The notes under the pieces are model-generated. The model was not told the DNA's origin, ran no database searches, and saw only the letters and a program-made list of their open reading frames with translations. Both the position numbers and the translations under genes were made by a program. Below, in pieces: positions 1 to 10,131 of a stretch of 64,000 nucleotides of DNA. Location of the stretch: NCBI GenBank assembly GCA_026398815.1, contig JAPLSA010000015.1, forward strand, positions 1 to 64,000, given 5' to 3'. Source of the stretch: Gammaproteobacteria bacterium (lineage in GTDB: Bacteria; Pseudomonadota; Gammaproteobacteria; Nevskiales; Nevskiaceae). The stretch's first letter is position 1; each line of letters begins with the position of its first letter.

Positions 1-2723
1 CGCGTAGGCAGCTCAGAAAATCCCGCCCACCGTCGTCGGCATCATCGGTGAGTTCACTGCCGCGTAGGCAGCTCAGAAATGCGCATGGCCGTTGTAGTCG
101 TCCATGTCGGTGTTCACTGCCGCGTAGGCAGCTCAGAAACAAGTGAGCTTCGACCACAAGAAATGCTTGGGGTTCACTGCCGCGTAGGCAGCTCAGAAAT
201 TGGCGTCGTCGGCTTCGAGGGCGAACTCGGCGTTCACTGCCGCGTAGGCAGCTCAGAAAATCGCGCAGTTCAAGCTTCCGGCCCTGATCCCGTTCACTGC
301 CGCGTAGGCAGCTCAGAAATCAATTGGGAGTCAATGACCCCGGAGCGTCTCGTTCACTGCCGCGTAGGCAGCTCAGAAACCCATGTTTGACGTATAAACC
401 GCAGCGGCTTTGTTCACTGCCGCGTAGGCAGCTCAGAAAAAGCGTGCCGCCAAGGCAGCCGCCGCCAAAGCGTTCACTGCCGCGTAGGCAGCTCAGAAAT
501 TCCGGCAGAAGAACCTGCGCTTTGGTTCGAGGTTCACTGCCGCGTAGGCAGCTCAGAAAGTCAGGGTTCAGGCGCTCGCTGTCGTCTTCGGGTTCACTGC
601 CGCGTAGGCAGCTCAGAAAATGATCCCCTTCGACGCCCCATTCATCCCCGAAGTTCACTGCCGCGTAGGCAGCTCAGAAAGGGTTGATCCCTTCGCAAGC
701 GTTGACGCAGGCGTTCACTGCCGCGTAGGCAGCTCAGAAACGGATGCAGTGTCTGCGCGACCGCAGGAACGCGTTCACTGCCGCGTAGGCAGCTCAGAAA
801 TAACGCCTCGGCAGTACCTTTGAGCTAGGCACGTTCACTGCCGCGTAGGCAGCTCAGAAAAGCACGTGGGCCTGGCGGCTGATGGCGGCCAGGTTCACTG
901 CCGCGTAGGCAGCTCAGAAAAAAACCCGCCCGTGGACAGACGACAACCCCGCGTTCACAGCCGCGTAGGCAGCTCAGAAAAATAGACCGTTTCCTTGAAG
1001 GTGGACGCCTTCGTTCACTGCCGCGTAGGCAGCTCAGAAATTCATTGACCGCGTCCAGAAAGCCCACACCAAGTTCACTGCCGCGTAGGCAGCTCAGAAA
1101 AGCGGCCCACCAGCTCGCGGGCCGACCGTTCCGTTCACTGCCGCGTAGGCAGCTCAGAAAGCTACAAAGTCCTCGGCAATAGCATGGCCGTGGTTCACTG
1201 CCGCGTAGGCAGCTCAGAAACGCAGGCGGGCGGTGCCGCGCCGGATCTGGCCGTTCACTGCCGCGTAGGCAGCTCAGAAATGAGCGTGGCCGTTGTAGTC
1301 GTCCATGTCGGTGTTCACTGCCGCGTAGGCAGCTCAGAAAAGCGGTCGACCATCGACTGCGTGATCGACGACGTTCACTGCCGCGTAGGCAGCTCAGAAA
1401 ACAGGTCACAGAGAAGTACCCGGGCTCTACTTCGTTCACTGCCGCGTAGGCAGCTCAGAAAACGCGTCGCACCTCGCCGCTGGCGCTGCAGGCGTTCACT
1501 GCCGCGTAGGCAGCTCAGAAAGTCCAGGCGGCGGTCTCGGTTCGCGCGAAGATGTTCACTGCCGCGTAGGCAGCTCAGAAATTCTGCAATCAGCCCGAAT
1601 GGGACCGCGATTAGTTCACTGCCGCGTAGGCAGCTCAGAAACGACCGCGACCCCGGCGACGAGCAGCCCGAACGTTCACTGCCGCGTAGGCAGCTCAGAA
1701 AACGGGTTGAACGTGCTGTCGGCCCATTCGATGGTTCACTGCCGCGTAGGCAGCTCAGAAATCGCTGTGCTTGCGGCCGTCGAGTGTGCGGCCGTTCACT
1801 GCCGCGTAGGCAGCTCAGAAATGTTTCAGGTGATCGCCGATGGCTTCGTGCTGGTTCACTGCCGCGTAGGCAGCTCAGAAAGCTGCCGGGTATTCGCCGA
1901 TCCACGGGCCGGCGTTCACTGCCGCGTAGGCAGCTCAGAAAAGGCGCTTGAGGCCCAGCACGCGCCCGGTATTGTTCACTGCCGCGTAGGCAGCTCAGAA
2001 AAGCTCGGCAGGCCGTCCACGCCGGTGGAGACAGTTCACTGCCGCGTAGGCAGCTCAGAAAAGAACGGAGTGGTGACGGTCTCGAATGTCGGTGTTCACT
2101 GCCGCGTAGGCAGCTCAGAAATTGTTCACGCGCACCGGCAGATCGATGCCCTTGTTCACTGCCGCGTAAGCAGCTCAGAAATGGCGGTCAGAAGTCTTGC
2201 CGGCAGCGGCGGCGTTCACTGCCGCGTAGGCAGCTCAGAAAAGCACAGGCCCACGAAATTGGCCGCGCGCCGTGTTCACTGCCGCGTAGGCAGCTCAGAA
2301 ACGCACCGTGGTGCTGCGCATCCGCCGCAATGCGTTCACTGCCGCGTAGGCAGCTCAGAAAGCGTTGATCAGCACGCTGCGTACGACGGTCTGAGTTCAC
2401 TGCCGCGTAGGCAGCTCAGAAACACGCGGCTGTGACGGAGCCGACTGGCCCCCGGTTCACTGCCGCGTAGGCAGCTCAGAAACTGGCGACGTCGAAGGGC
2501 ACGCTCTGGGGCTTGTTCACCGCCGCGTAGGCAGCTCAGAAAGTAGCCGGTACCGGTGGCGTCGTTCGGCGGCCGGTTCACTGCCGCGTAGGCAGCTCAG
2601 AAAACCGCCGGCAGGATCGCCCACTGCCGCTGCCGGTTCACTGCCGCCTAGGCAGCTCAGAAATCGCGATCATCCGTGACATCACCTGGGCAACGGTTCA
2701 CTACTGCGGTGACAGATCTGAAT
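1..2723 (+). CRISPR. Type I-F CRISPR array, leader-distal part (46 repeats, 45 spacers), truncated at the window start
   Basis: A 28-bp repeat (starts GTTCACTGCC, ends GCTCAGAAA) alternates with 32-bp spacers on a 60-bp period. Four spacers are 33 bp (620-652, 1401-1433, 2362-2394, 2543-2575). The stem CTGCC/GGCAG and a last-8-nt handle CTCAGAAA resemble the known I-F repeat (handle CUAAGAAA), so crRNA should be transcribed on the + strand with the leader and cas genes to the left, outside the window. The first repeat is cut by the edge (19 of 28 nt). Single-base repeat variants sit at 953, 2154, 2515 and 2636, and the final repeat (2696-2723) matches at only 20 of 28 positions, which marks the trailer end. 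Spacers 80-111 and 1281-1312 are near-identical. No cas gene lies in the window, so the subtype call rests on the repeat alone. Confidence 0.97.
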
Positions 2724-2883
2724 TCGATCAGCAAGTCGCGGATCAGTACGTTTGGGCTTCACCGAGGGCTGGATAAACCCAAGCCTTACGTCGGCGCCTG
2801 TTCAAAGGCCTCGGGGCCGTGCTGCCCCGAACTCGCCGGCTGCGTCATGCTGACGTTGGCACGTCGTCGCGGCATTGCCCGGC

Positions 2884-3112
2884 GTCTGGTTGAGCCCGGC
2901 AAACCCCACCACAGCGTCTACATCGAATTCTTCGACGGTCGTCTATGCGACGAGTGCCTCAACAAGCACTGGCTCTCCGGCCTGTTGCACACGAGGGCTG
3001 AGTTCCGAGCCTGGATCCGCGATTACAACGAATAGCGAACGAAGAAAGCACTCGGCAAACGCGCCCTCGGCCACCTACGCCGGACAACTCATCATCAACA
3101 CGATTACATTCA
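2884..3112 (+). pseudogene. Decayed IS3-family transposase (OrfB C-terminal fragment)
   Basis: Read in one frame, 2884-3034 gives a stretch resembling the C-terminal part of the IS3-family DDE transposase: EPGKP, then YIEFFDGRLCDECLN (family form YIESFNGRLRDECLN, which carries the catalytic Glu), then RAWIRDYNE. A stop follows at once (3033-3035). The expected RPKKALG-like stretch continues past that stop, and the TPAAYAEQL-like end appears only in another frame (APSATYAGQL), so there is at least one nonsense mutation and one frameshift. The N-terminal catalytic Asp residues, OrfA and any terminal inverted repeats are not visible. Apart from this remnant, the non-coding stretch 2724-3210 shows nothing recognisable. 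It lies only about 160 bp beyond the last CRISPR repeat. Confidence 0.75.
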
Positions 3113-3210
3113 CAACCGGGCCATGAAGCCAACCGCTACTCAACGCTGGGAACGTCCACCTGGCGAGATTCCTGGCGACAATGTGCTCCGCCGGTTTTTG
3201 AAGAAATGAC

Positions 3211-3936
3211 GTGACACGGCCATCCACTGCCAACGAGAACGCTGACACCGGTTTTGCGCCTCTGCTGCTGAGCGGCGACCGCCTCAGTTGCCGGCTGCTG
3301 GCGATGATGCTGGAGCGGCTCGGTTATCCATCGGTGTCGATCGCGAGCGAGATCGACTCCGCGCGGGAGGCGCTGGCTGGCCGAGCGCACCCGTGTGTTC
3401 TTGTCGATCTGGGCAGTGCGACGGCAGCTGCGCTCGGGCAGATCGCCGCCCGGTCGTCGGCGCGGCTGATCGCCGTGGTCGGCTCGGTGGACGATGAGGC
3501 GGTCTTCCATGCCGCCGGAGCCGCTGCGGTGCTGCGCAGGCCGGTGACCTTGGCAGCGCTGGCTGTGGCACTCGACCCTGCCCATGACGAGGCAACCGAT
3601 TTCGATGCCGAGACCTGGGCCGATCTTCGTCGCCTTTACTCTGGGACGGGCCTGCGCGAACTGGTGGCGGCCGCCGCTGCCGAGGTGCCGATCCAGGGAC
3701 AACGCCATGCTGCCGCCGTGGCTGCCAACGACCTTCGGACGCTGGCAAGCATCGTTCACACGCTGCGCGGTACCTGCCTGCAGTTCGGAGCCGCAGACCT
3801 GGCCCAGCTTGCGGCCCGGGCCGAGCAGGCCGCGCAGTCCGGCGACACGGCAACGGCGCTGTCCGCGAGCGCCGCGCTGATCGAGCGTCATGGCCGGCTG
3901 GTTGCCCGCCTGCTGCGCGAGGCGGCCGATGACTGA
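3211..3936 (+). CDS. Degenerate receiver - Hpt phosphotransfer protein
   Basis: A 241-aa protein starting at GTG 3211. Residues 17-122 resemble a response-regulator receiver: the phosphoacceptor-position Asp is present (D66 in CVLVDLG), but the usual acidic pair is reduced to SGD and the conserved Lys is Arg (LRRPV). Residues about 140-240 form a helical Hpt-like domain with H183 in [13 protein letters not shown], the phosphoacceptor motif. It is the first gene of a three-gene operon and its stop overlaps the hybrid kinase start by 8 nt. The likely role is a phosphorelay intermediate between that kinase and the LuxR-type regulator. The receiver may be a poor or constitutive phosphoacceptor. 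Assignment by motif; partners inferred from coupling. Confidence 0.8.
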   Translation: MTRPSTANENADTGFAPLLLSGDRLSCRLLAMMLERLGYPSVSIASEIDSAREALAGRAHPCVLVDLGSATAAALGQIAARSSARLIAVVGSVDDEAVFHAAGAAAVLRRPVTLAALAVALDPAHDEATDFDAETWADLRRLYSGTGLRELVAAAAAEVPIQGQRHAAAVAANDLRTLASIVHTLRGTCLQFGAADLAQLAARAEQAAQSGDTATALSASAALIERHGRLVARLLREAADD

Positions 3937-6900
3937 GGAGCTGCCACGCCGGCCGGCCGGCCCGAGCCTGCCGGCCAAGACCCGTCTGCTGATCGCCGGC
4001 ACCCTGGTGGCCGGACTGTTCGGCGCCTGGCAGATGCATCGTTTGGTCAGCAGCAACCAGCAGGCGCGCTTCGATGCCGAGCTGGGGCGTATCGACTTCG
4101 CCATCGAGCAGCGCATGGCCACCTATGTGCAGGTGCTGCGCGGCGGGCTCGGGCTGTTCGCGGCCTCGACCGAGGTGACCCGCGAAGACTGGCACCGCTA
4201 CGTCGACAGGCTGCAGCTGGCGCAGCGTTATCCGGGCATCAAGGCGATGAACTTCGCCGCTGCGGTGCCGGCGGCGGACCTGGACGCCTTCATCGCGCGC
4301 GTGCGCCAGGAGCCGATCCCGCCCGGCCTGACCGATGCTGCCGTGCTGCGCGAATTCCACCTGCGTGCACCGCCGCCGCCGATCACGCCTGCGACCGGCA
4401 ATCTGCACGCGGCGGTGCTGTACGTCGAGCCACCCGATCCGATCAACCTGCGCGCGATCGGCCTTGACCTGATGCAGGACGCCGGCCGCAAGGCCGTGCT
4501 CGAGAGGGCGGCGGCCAGCGACGACGCGATGGTCAGCCGTCGTCTCAGCGTGTTGCGTGAGGGCGGCAGCAAGATCGGCTTCATCGTCTATCTGGCCGTG
4601 CGTCGCGACGCCGACCTTCTGGGCTGGGTCACGGTGGTCTTCTTCGCGGACGATTTCATGCGTGGCCTGATGGGTCAGGACGGCAGTCCGCTGGCCTTCG
4701 AGCTTTACGACGGTGACGACATCGAGCCCGGCGGCCTCATGTACTCGACGGCCGGCAGCGCCGACGACGGCAGCCCCTTGCATTTGTCTGCGGCCTTGCG
4801 TCCTCGTCTGCGGGGGCGGACCTCGATCGAATTGCCGGGGCGGCACTGGACGCTGCATGCCGCCGCGCTGCCCGGCTTCGTCACGCTCAGCGACCGTTTG
4901 GCACCCTGGATCGTGGCCCTCGCGGCCGCGCTTGCGAGTCTGCTGTTGTATGCCTTCGCCAGGGGCGGCGCCCGCTGGCGCTGGCAGGCGGTTGCGCTGG
5001 AACAGGCGCGTGCGGACGTGGAGGCGGCCAACCGCGCGAAGAGCCAGTTCCTCGCCAACATGAGCCACGAGATCCGCACCCCTCTCAATGCCATCCTGGG
5101 TACGGCAGAGCTGATGACCGACACCGTGCTCGACGCCGAACAGCGCCAGAGCCTCGACACCATTGCCGACAACGGTGACCACCTGCTGCATGTGATCAAC
5201 GACATCCTCGACTTCTCGAAAGTCGAGGCCGGCATGATCGAACTCGACGAGCAGGTGTTCGAGCTGCGCCGCACGGTCGAGGATGCGTTGGAGCAGGTGG
5301 CGGTCGCAGCGGCGAACAAGCATCTCGATCTGGCCTGCGAGTTCGCACCCGGTACGCCGGCACTGGTGCGCGCCGATCGCAACCGGGTGCGTCAGATCCT
5401 CGGCAACTATCTGTCCAATGCCGTCAAGTTCACCGAGCGCGGCGCGGTGCTGGTCTCGGTCAGCCATGCGCCGGCGGAGGCGCTGGTTGCAGCCGGCCCG
5501 GTGCGCGTGCGCATCGCCGTACGCGACACCGGCATCGGCGTGCCGGCGGACCGTCTCGAACGCCTGTTCAAGAGTTTCAGCCAGATCGATGCCTCCACCA
5601 CCCGTCGCTACGGGGGCACCGGGCTGGGCTTGGCCATCTGCAAGCGGCTGGCTGAACGCATGGGGGGCGACGTTGCCGTCGACAGCCACCCCGGCCTCGG
5701 TTCCATCTTCTCGTTCAGCTTTATCGCGGGCACCGATCCGGCCTGGCCGTTGCCGCCTCAGGCGGACAGCTCCGCGCTGGCCGGCAAGCGGCTGCTGATC
5801 GTCGACGACACCGAGGTCAATCGACGCATCCTGCTGGGGATCACACAGGAATGGGGCATGGAGGTCAGCGCCTGCGGCAGTGCTGCTGATGCGCTGGCGC
5901 TGCTCGACCGCTGCGCGCCGTTCGATCTCGCGATCCTCGACTACCTGATGCCGGATCAGGATGGCCTGCAACTGGCTGCCGCGATCCGGCGGCGTGAAGC
6001 GGCTGCCGGCGGCAGCCGTCTGCCGATCCTGCTGCTGAGCAGCCTGCGGCTGGCCACGCCGCTGCCGGCGGATCTCGACCTGGTCCGCAGCAAGCCGATT
6101 CGCCGTGCGGCCCTGCTGGAGGCGCTGCTGTCGCTGCTGACGCATGATCCGCGCAGGCCCGTCGCTGCCACATCGATCGCGTCGGGAATCATCCCGGCTG
6201 TACCCGCGTCCAGCCTGCGGGTGCTGCTGGTCGAGGACAACCCGGTCAACCAGAAGGTGACGCTGAAGATGCTCGAATCGCTTGGCTATCACGCCGATGT
6301 GGTCGATCACGGCCATGCCGCGATCGCAGCCGTCCAGCGCCGCCAATACGATCTGCTGCTGGTCGACATCCAGATGCCGGACATCGATGGCATGGAGGTC
6401 ACGCGGCGCATCCGGGCGCTGCCGCTGCCCCGGCAGCCGCGCATCTACGCGATGACCGCCAGCGTGCTCGACGATGAACGCAAGGCCTGCATCGACGCCG
6501 GCATGGATCGCCATCTGGCCAAGCCGATGCGGCGCAGTGTTCTTGACGCAGCGCTGCGCGAAGTCGCAGCGCTGCGCAACGCCGATTCCGCGGCCCTGGA
6601 TGCCCGTCCTGATCCGCTGGTCCTGGCGCGGCTGGCCGATGACCTGGGCAGCGACGATGCGCAGCAGATCATCGCCGGTCTCCGCAATGAACTCGAAGGA
6701 CTCGCCAACGCCTTGCTCGATCCCGCAGTTGATCCGGTGGCCGTGGCTGGATTCGTGCAGACCGCGCTCGCACATGCCGAGATCGTCGGCGCGCGGGAAC
6801 TGGCGGCGGCCTGCAGCCGCCAGATCGACGCCGCTGCGCTGGCCAGCGCCTGTCGGCAGCTGGCGGAAGCGCTGTCCCGCTGGCCTGCCGTTGATCCCGA

Positions 6901-6940
6901 TCAGGGCCGCAGCGGTGCCACCACCGCAGGCCGGTCATGA
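3929..6940 (+). CDS. CHASE-domain hybrid sensor histidine kinase with two receivers and a degenerate Hpt
   Basis: A 1003-aa protein taken from ATG 3929, which overlaps the upstream stop; an in-frame ATG at 3890 is possible but would lie deep inside the upstream gene. Order: TM1 (about 17-37), periplasmic CHASE-like sensor (about 48-250), TM2 (324-344), HisKA with H380 in [12 protein letters not shown], HATPase ([23 protein letters not shown]), receiver 1 (VDD 625-627, D671, K722), receiver 2 (ED 769-770, D813, K865) and a C-terminal Hpt-like region. There the segment [17 protein letters not shown] aligns with the Hpt motif but has Gln944 at the phospho-His position. The ligand is unknown; CHASE domains bind small extracellular molecules. 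ATGA overlap with the next gene indicates translational coupling. Confidence 0.93.
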   Translation: MTEELPRRPAGPSLPAKTRLLIAGTLVAGLFGAWQMHRLVSSNQQARFDAELGRIDFAIEQRMATYVQVLRGGLGLFAASTEVTREDWHRYVDRLQLAQRYPGIKAMNFAAAVPAADLDAFIARVRQEPIPPGLTDAAVLREFHLRAPPPPITPATGNLHAAVLYVEPPDPINLRAIGLDLMQDAGRKAVLERAAASDDAMVSRRLSVLREGGSKIGFIVYLAVRRDADLLGWVTVVFFADDFMRGLMGQDGSPLAFELYDGDDIEPGGLMYSTAGSADDGSPLHLSAALRPRLRGRTSIELPGRHWTLHAAALPGFVTLSDRLAPWIVALAAALASLLLYAFARGGARWRWQAVALEQARADVEAANRAKSQFLANMSHEIRTPLNAILGTAELMTDTVLDAEQRQSLDTIADNGDHLLHVINDILDFSKVEAGMIELDEQVFELRRTVEDALEQVAVAAANKHLDLACEFAPGTPALVRADRNRVRQILGNYLSNAVKFTERGAVLVSVSHAPAEALVAAGPVRVRIAVRDTGIGVPADRLERLFKSFSQIDASTTRRYGGTGLGLAICKRLAERMGGDVAVDSHPGLGSIFSFSFIAGTDPAWPLPPQADSSALAGKRLLIVDDTEVNRRILLGITQEWGMEVSACGSAADALALLDRCAPFDLAILDYLMPDQDGLQLAAAIRRREAAAGGSRLPILLLSSLRLATPLPADLDLVRSKPIRRAALLEALLSLLTHDPRRPVAATSIASGIIPAVPASSLRVLLVEDNPVNQKVTLKMLESLGYHADVVDHGHAAIAAVQRRQYDLLLVDIQMPDIDGMEVTRRIRALPLPRQPRIYAMTASVLDDERKACIDAGMDRHLAKPMRRSVLDAALREVAALRNADSAALDARPDPLVLARLADDLGSDDAQQIIAGLRNELEGLANALLDPAVDPVAVAGFVQTALAHAEIVGARELAAACSRQIDAAALASACRQLAEALSRWPAVDPDQGRSGATTAGRS

Positions 6941-7584
6941 CCGCAATGCCGACCGTCCTGATCGCCGACGACCATCCCTTGTTTCGCGTTGCGCTGCGCC
7001 TTGCGGTGGACGCGGTGGCGCCGGCCGCGCGGGTGATCGAGTGCGATTGCTTCGATTCGCTGCAGGCCATGGTGCGCAGTCATCCAACGGCTGACCTGAT
7101 CCTGCTCGATCTGATGATGCCCGGCGTCGATGGCATGACCTCGATGCAGTTCCTTGCCGACGAGTTTCCGTCGATGCGGGTCGCGGTGGTGTCCGCGCTG
7201 CCGGCGGAGATCTGGCAGCGCACCGCCGAGGCATTGGGCGCGATCGCCTACATCCACAAGTCGCTGGGCCCGGAGGCGATGCAGGCGGTCATCCGGCGGC
7301 TGCTCGATGGTGACGATGATCGCGACAAGCCCGGCGTGGTACGTCGCCTGGGCATCGCCCGGCCGGAGGACCCGCTGAAGGTCAAGCTCGGCCGGCTGTC
7401 GCCTCAGGAGCTGCGCATCCTGATGCTGCTGAAAGACGCGCGCCCCAACAAGCAGATCGCCGCCGATCTCGGCATCAGCGAATCCACGGTCAAGACCCAC
7501 ATCAGCACGCTGCTGCGCAAGCTGGGCCTCAGTACCCGCGTGCAAGCCGCCGTGCTGGCGCAGAAGCTGATGACGCAGCGTTGA
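6937..7584 (+). CDS. NarL/LuxR-family response regulator
   Basis: A 215-aa two-domain regulator. The receiver (about 6-125) carries the acidic pair DD (11-12), phospho-Asp D58 in [14 protein letters not shown] and Lys in YIHKSLG. The C-terminal LuxR-type helix-turn-helix (about 148-210) contains [12 protein letters not shown] and [17 protein letters not shown]. The start overlaps the kinase stop as ATGA, so the three genes 3211-7584 are one coupled unit and this is the expected output of the phosphorelay. Targets are unknown; a palindrome at 10036-10062 in front of a surface-protein gene is one speculative candidate. Confidence 0.95.
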   Translation: MTAMPTVLIADDHPLFRVALRLAVDAVAPAARVIECDCFDSLQAMVRSHPTADLILLDLMMPGVDGMTSMQFLADEFPSMRVAVVSALPAEIWQRTAEALGAIAYIHKSLGPEAMQAVIRRLLDGDDDRDKPGVVRRLGIARPEDPLKVKLGRLSPQELRILMLLKDARPNKQIAADLGISESTVKTHISTLLRKLGLSTRVQAAVLAQKLMTQR

Positions 7585-7606
7585 GTCGTGGCCCGCGCCC
7601 GAGCCG

Positions 7607-9964
7607 TCATGCCGTCCCGGCGGCGGCGAGTGCGGCTGCCACCGCCGCCACCACGTGATGCCAATCGCTTCGGACCGTCTGCCGGAACAGACGCGCCGAC
7701 GGATACCAGGGCGTGGTGTCGCCGGCGAGACCCCATCGCCAGTCCGGGACCTGGGGCAGCAGTATCCAGACCGGCCGGTTCAGTGCGCCCGCCAGGTGCG
7801 CAACCGAGGTATCGACGCTGATCAGCAGATCCAGTTCGTCGAGCACGAGCGCGGTATCGGTGTAGTCCGCAAGCCCGGGTGACAGGTCGGTGAGCGTGAC
7901 CTCGGACGGCAGCGCCGCGATGTCCTGCGAGCGCTCGCCGACCTGCAGGCTGTAGAAGTCGATGCCCGGCGTGCGCAGCAGTGGCAGCAGATCCGGCAGC
8001 CGGCAGGAACGCTGGGCATCGTTGTCATGGGTCGGGCTGCCGGCCCAGACCAGCCCGACCCGCCGCCGCTGCGGCGCGGCGGGCGGCACGCGCGGCTGAT
8101 CGCCGTGGCGCCGCCGTAGCGTGCCGAGATCGAAGTAGGGAACCTCGGCCGGAATCGTGTCGAACGTGGTCGCCAGCACCTGCGGCAGATCCATCAGCGG
8201 CAGCCAGGTATCGAACTCCGTGACCCGGAATGAGCCGGGCGGGCGCAGTTCGGCAACGCCATCCAGTGTCGAGAACAGTTGCATCAGGTGCGCCGGGCAG
8301 ACCAGCACGATGCGCTTGCAACGCGCGGCCACCATCGGCAGGTAGCGCGCGAACTGGATGGCGTCCCCGGCGCCCTGCTCGGTGTGCAGCATCAGCGTCT
8401 GGCCGTGGATATTGCGGCCATCCCAGCGCGGCAGCGGTGAGCTGAACGGGGTGAACTGGCCGGTCTTCCAGCGCCACGCGTACTCGCGCCAGCCGCGGGG
8501 GTAGTCGGCGAGCAGCAGCGCAGTCATGCCCAGGTTGAAATGCGCCTGCGCGTACTCCGGCTGCGCTTCGATGGCGCGCTCGTACCAGCGCAGCGCGTCC
8601 GCGTGCCGCGCGCTGCAGGCATGCACGTAGCCGAGGCTGTTGTAGATTTCGGCCCGCTCCGGCTCGGCCTCGGCGGCACGCAGCAGCTGCGGGATCGCGT
8701 CGTCGTACGCGCCGGCATCGCCGAGGCAGACGCCGAGGTTGTAGGCCGCCCCTGGAAAGCGGGGATCAAGCCGCAGGCACTCGCGGAAAGCGGCAATTGC
8801 TTCCGGCAGGCGCTTGCCGCGATAGAACGCGATGGCCCGATCGGCGTGGTAGTCCGGGCTTGCGCGCAGTTCCGCTTCGCTGCGCAGGTGGACACGGGCC
8901 AGCGCCTCGTCCGGCAGCACGTAGGAGTGGCCGAGCTGCGGGTCTTCGAATGCCAGCAGCTCCGGGTAGCGGATACCCGGCAGCACCGCCACCGAAAAGA
9001 TTTCCTGCACACCGCTTTCGAAGCGGATGAAGCCCAGCGTCTCGCCGGTTTCGATGTTGACGACCCAGACGCCGCAGGTGCGCTCGCGCAGGCGCGCGAC
9101 CAGCGGAATCCCGGAAAACACGGCGCTCTCGCGCACCTGGGACAGGCCGATGAAGGCCAGCGGCCCGTGGAAGTCGATGCCCCGGGTAAAGCCCGGCATC
9201 TGCGCCACGGTTCTCCAGGTCCGCGTCTCGAGATCGGCCTGCGCCAGCGTGCCTTCGCCGGATTCCAGTACCCAGAGCTTGTCCCGATACATCCGGGGCG
9301 AATGCGGCATCGACAGGCCGCGCAGCAGGATCTTGTCGGACGCCACATCGATCAGGATGCCGCCGCGCGCCTTGTTCGAACGCCAGCCGCCGGCGGTGTC
9401 GGTTTCGCCGAGCGCCGTCACATAACGGGCGCGGCCGTCGACCATCGCCAGGCCATTGAGATGGCAGCGGTCTTCGGGCGCCAGCGCCGACAGGAACGCC
9501 GGTTGCCAGCGGGGCGTGAAGCTGTACTCGGCATCCAGCGTGCACAGGCAGCCGAACCGCGTGTTGACGGCCCAAAGTTCGCCGTCCGCCGCCCAGCTCA
9601 TTTCGTGGATGTCGATATCGCCGGTGACGTGAACGCGTCCGGGCAACCAGGCGGCATCGTGCTTGCCCGGCGGGTCCAGCTTCGCGGCGACCGCCGGCAC
9701 GTTCCGGTAATGCCAGACCGCATTCGCGCCACCCACGCTCATCCGTGATCGATCCACCGCGATGCCCATCGGCTTCACGAAAGGGCGGAAATGCGTGTTG
9801 AGCGCGTCGCCGTCGGCGCGCACCAGAATCAGCTTGCCGGCCTGGTAGGTCGAGACCACCAGGCTGATGCCCAGCTGTGCGAACAGGGCCGGCAGGTTGG
9901 CGGTATGGACGCTGCTCAGCGCGGCGTGCGCGGCGTGGCGGTCGGATGGGCTACCCAGGGTCAT
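7607..9964 (-). CDS. TIGR03032-type protein fused to TPR repeats and a glycosyltransferase-like domain
   Basis: A 785-aa protein without a signal peptide. The N-terminal ~350 residues match the TIGR03032 type (STYQAGKLILV, PFVKPMGIAVD, NAVWHYRNV, DIHEMSWAADGELWAVNTRFGCL), a beta-propeller-like domain of unknown function. Residues about 370-500 are TPR repeats (GAAYNLGVCLGDAG, AEIYNSLGYVHA, AQAHFNLGMTAL). The C-terminal third (about 535-780) looks like the GT-B-type domain that follows TPRs in many bacterial proteins, with LHTEQGAGDAIQFARYLP, VWAGSPTH and ISVDTSVAHLAGALNRPVW. Substrate and acceptor are unknown. It converges on the response-regulator gene (22-bp gap) and is divergent from the surface protein at 10132. 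Confidence 0.85.
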   Translation of the reverse strand: MTLGSPSDRHAAHAALSSVHTANLPALFAQLGISLVVSTYQAGKLILVRADGDALNTHFRPFVKPMGIAVDRSRMSVGGANAVWHYRNVPAVAAKLDPPGKHDAAWLPGRVHVTGDIDIHEMSWAADGELWAVNTRFGCLCTLDAEYSFTPRWQPAFLSALAPEDRCHLNGLAMVDGRARYVTALGETDTAGGWRSNKARGGILIDVASDKILLRGLSMPHSPRMYRDKLWVLESGEGTLAQADLETRTWRTVAQMPGFTRGIDFHGPLAFIGLSQVRESAVFSGIPLVARLRERTCGVWVVNIETGETLGFIRFESGVQEIFSVAVLPGIRYPELLAFEDPQLGHSYVLPDEALARVHLRSEAELRASPDYHADRAIAFYRGKRLPEAIAAFRECLRLDPRFPGAAYNLGVCLGDAGAYDDAIPQLLRAAEAEPERAEIYNSLGYVHACSARHADALRWYERAIEAQPEYAQAHFNLGMTALLLADYPRGWREYAWRWKTGQFTPFSSPLPRWDGRNIHGQTLMLHTEQGAGDAIQFARYLPMVAARCKRIVLVCPAHLMQLFSTLDGVAELRPPGSFRVTEFDTWLPLMDLPQVLATTFDTIPAEVPYFDLGTLRRRHGDQPRVPPAAPQRRRVGLVWAGSPTHDNDAQRSCRLPDLLPLLRTPGIDFYSLQVGERSQDIAALPSEVTLTDLSPGLADYTDTALVLDELDLLISVDTSVAHLAGALNRPVWILLPQVPDWRWGLAGDTTPWYPSARLFRQTVRSDWHHVVAAVAAALAAAGTA

Positions 9965-10035
9965 GGCGTGCCGTTGGCGGGGCGTCGTCGGTGATCGACG
10001 GCGATCTTGTACCAGCTGTCAGCGGCGGGCACTCC

Positions 10036-10062
10036 TCCGTCAGGACTAGTCCTTCCGACGGA
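10036..10062. promoter_or_regulatory. Palindrome in the divergent intergenic region (candidate operator)
   Basis: A perfect 12-bp palindrome AGGACTAGTCCT (10042-10053) sits inside a looser outer pair TCCGTC (10036-10041) / GACGGA (10057-10062). It lies 70-96 bp upstream of the ATG at 10132, between two divergent genes. It may be a dimeric-regulator site; the regulator is unknown. Confidence 0.35.
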
Positions 10063-10131
10063 TGTTGCGGACCGGCCATTTCGGGCGAACGTGTCGATGA
10101 ACCTTCGTTTGATTCGCCTGTGGAGCTGGTC

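Noticed and set aside
79-2581. Many open frames inside 1-2700 with repeating HCRVGSSE, SLPRRQLRK or FLSCLRGSE
   Set aside because: These are the CRISPR repeat read in different frames; no codon-level signs of a gene.
1-2723. Self-targeting by spacers on genes in this window
   Set aside because: No spacer was recognised in the rest of the window by eye; an exact search would be needed.
2676-3035. 119-codon frame beginning inside the last spacer
   Set aside because: Only its end resembles a protein (IS3 transposase); the start lies in the array, so it is treated as a pseudogene fragment.
3284-6775. 1163-codon minus-strand frame opposite the hybrid kinase
   Set aside because: Low-complexity Arg/Gln/His composition typical of the antisense frame of GC-rich coding DNA; the + strand has clear domains.
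9877-10131. N-terminal extension of the surface protein to 9877
   Set aside because: It overlaps the divergent gene, lacks a signal peptide and has no homology-like sequence; ATG 10132 has a ribosome-binding site and a signal peptide.
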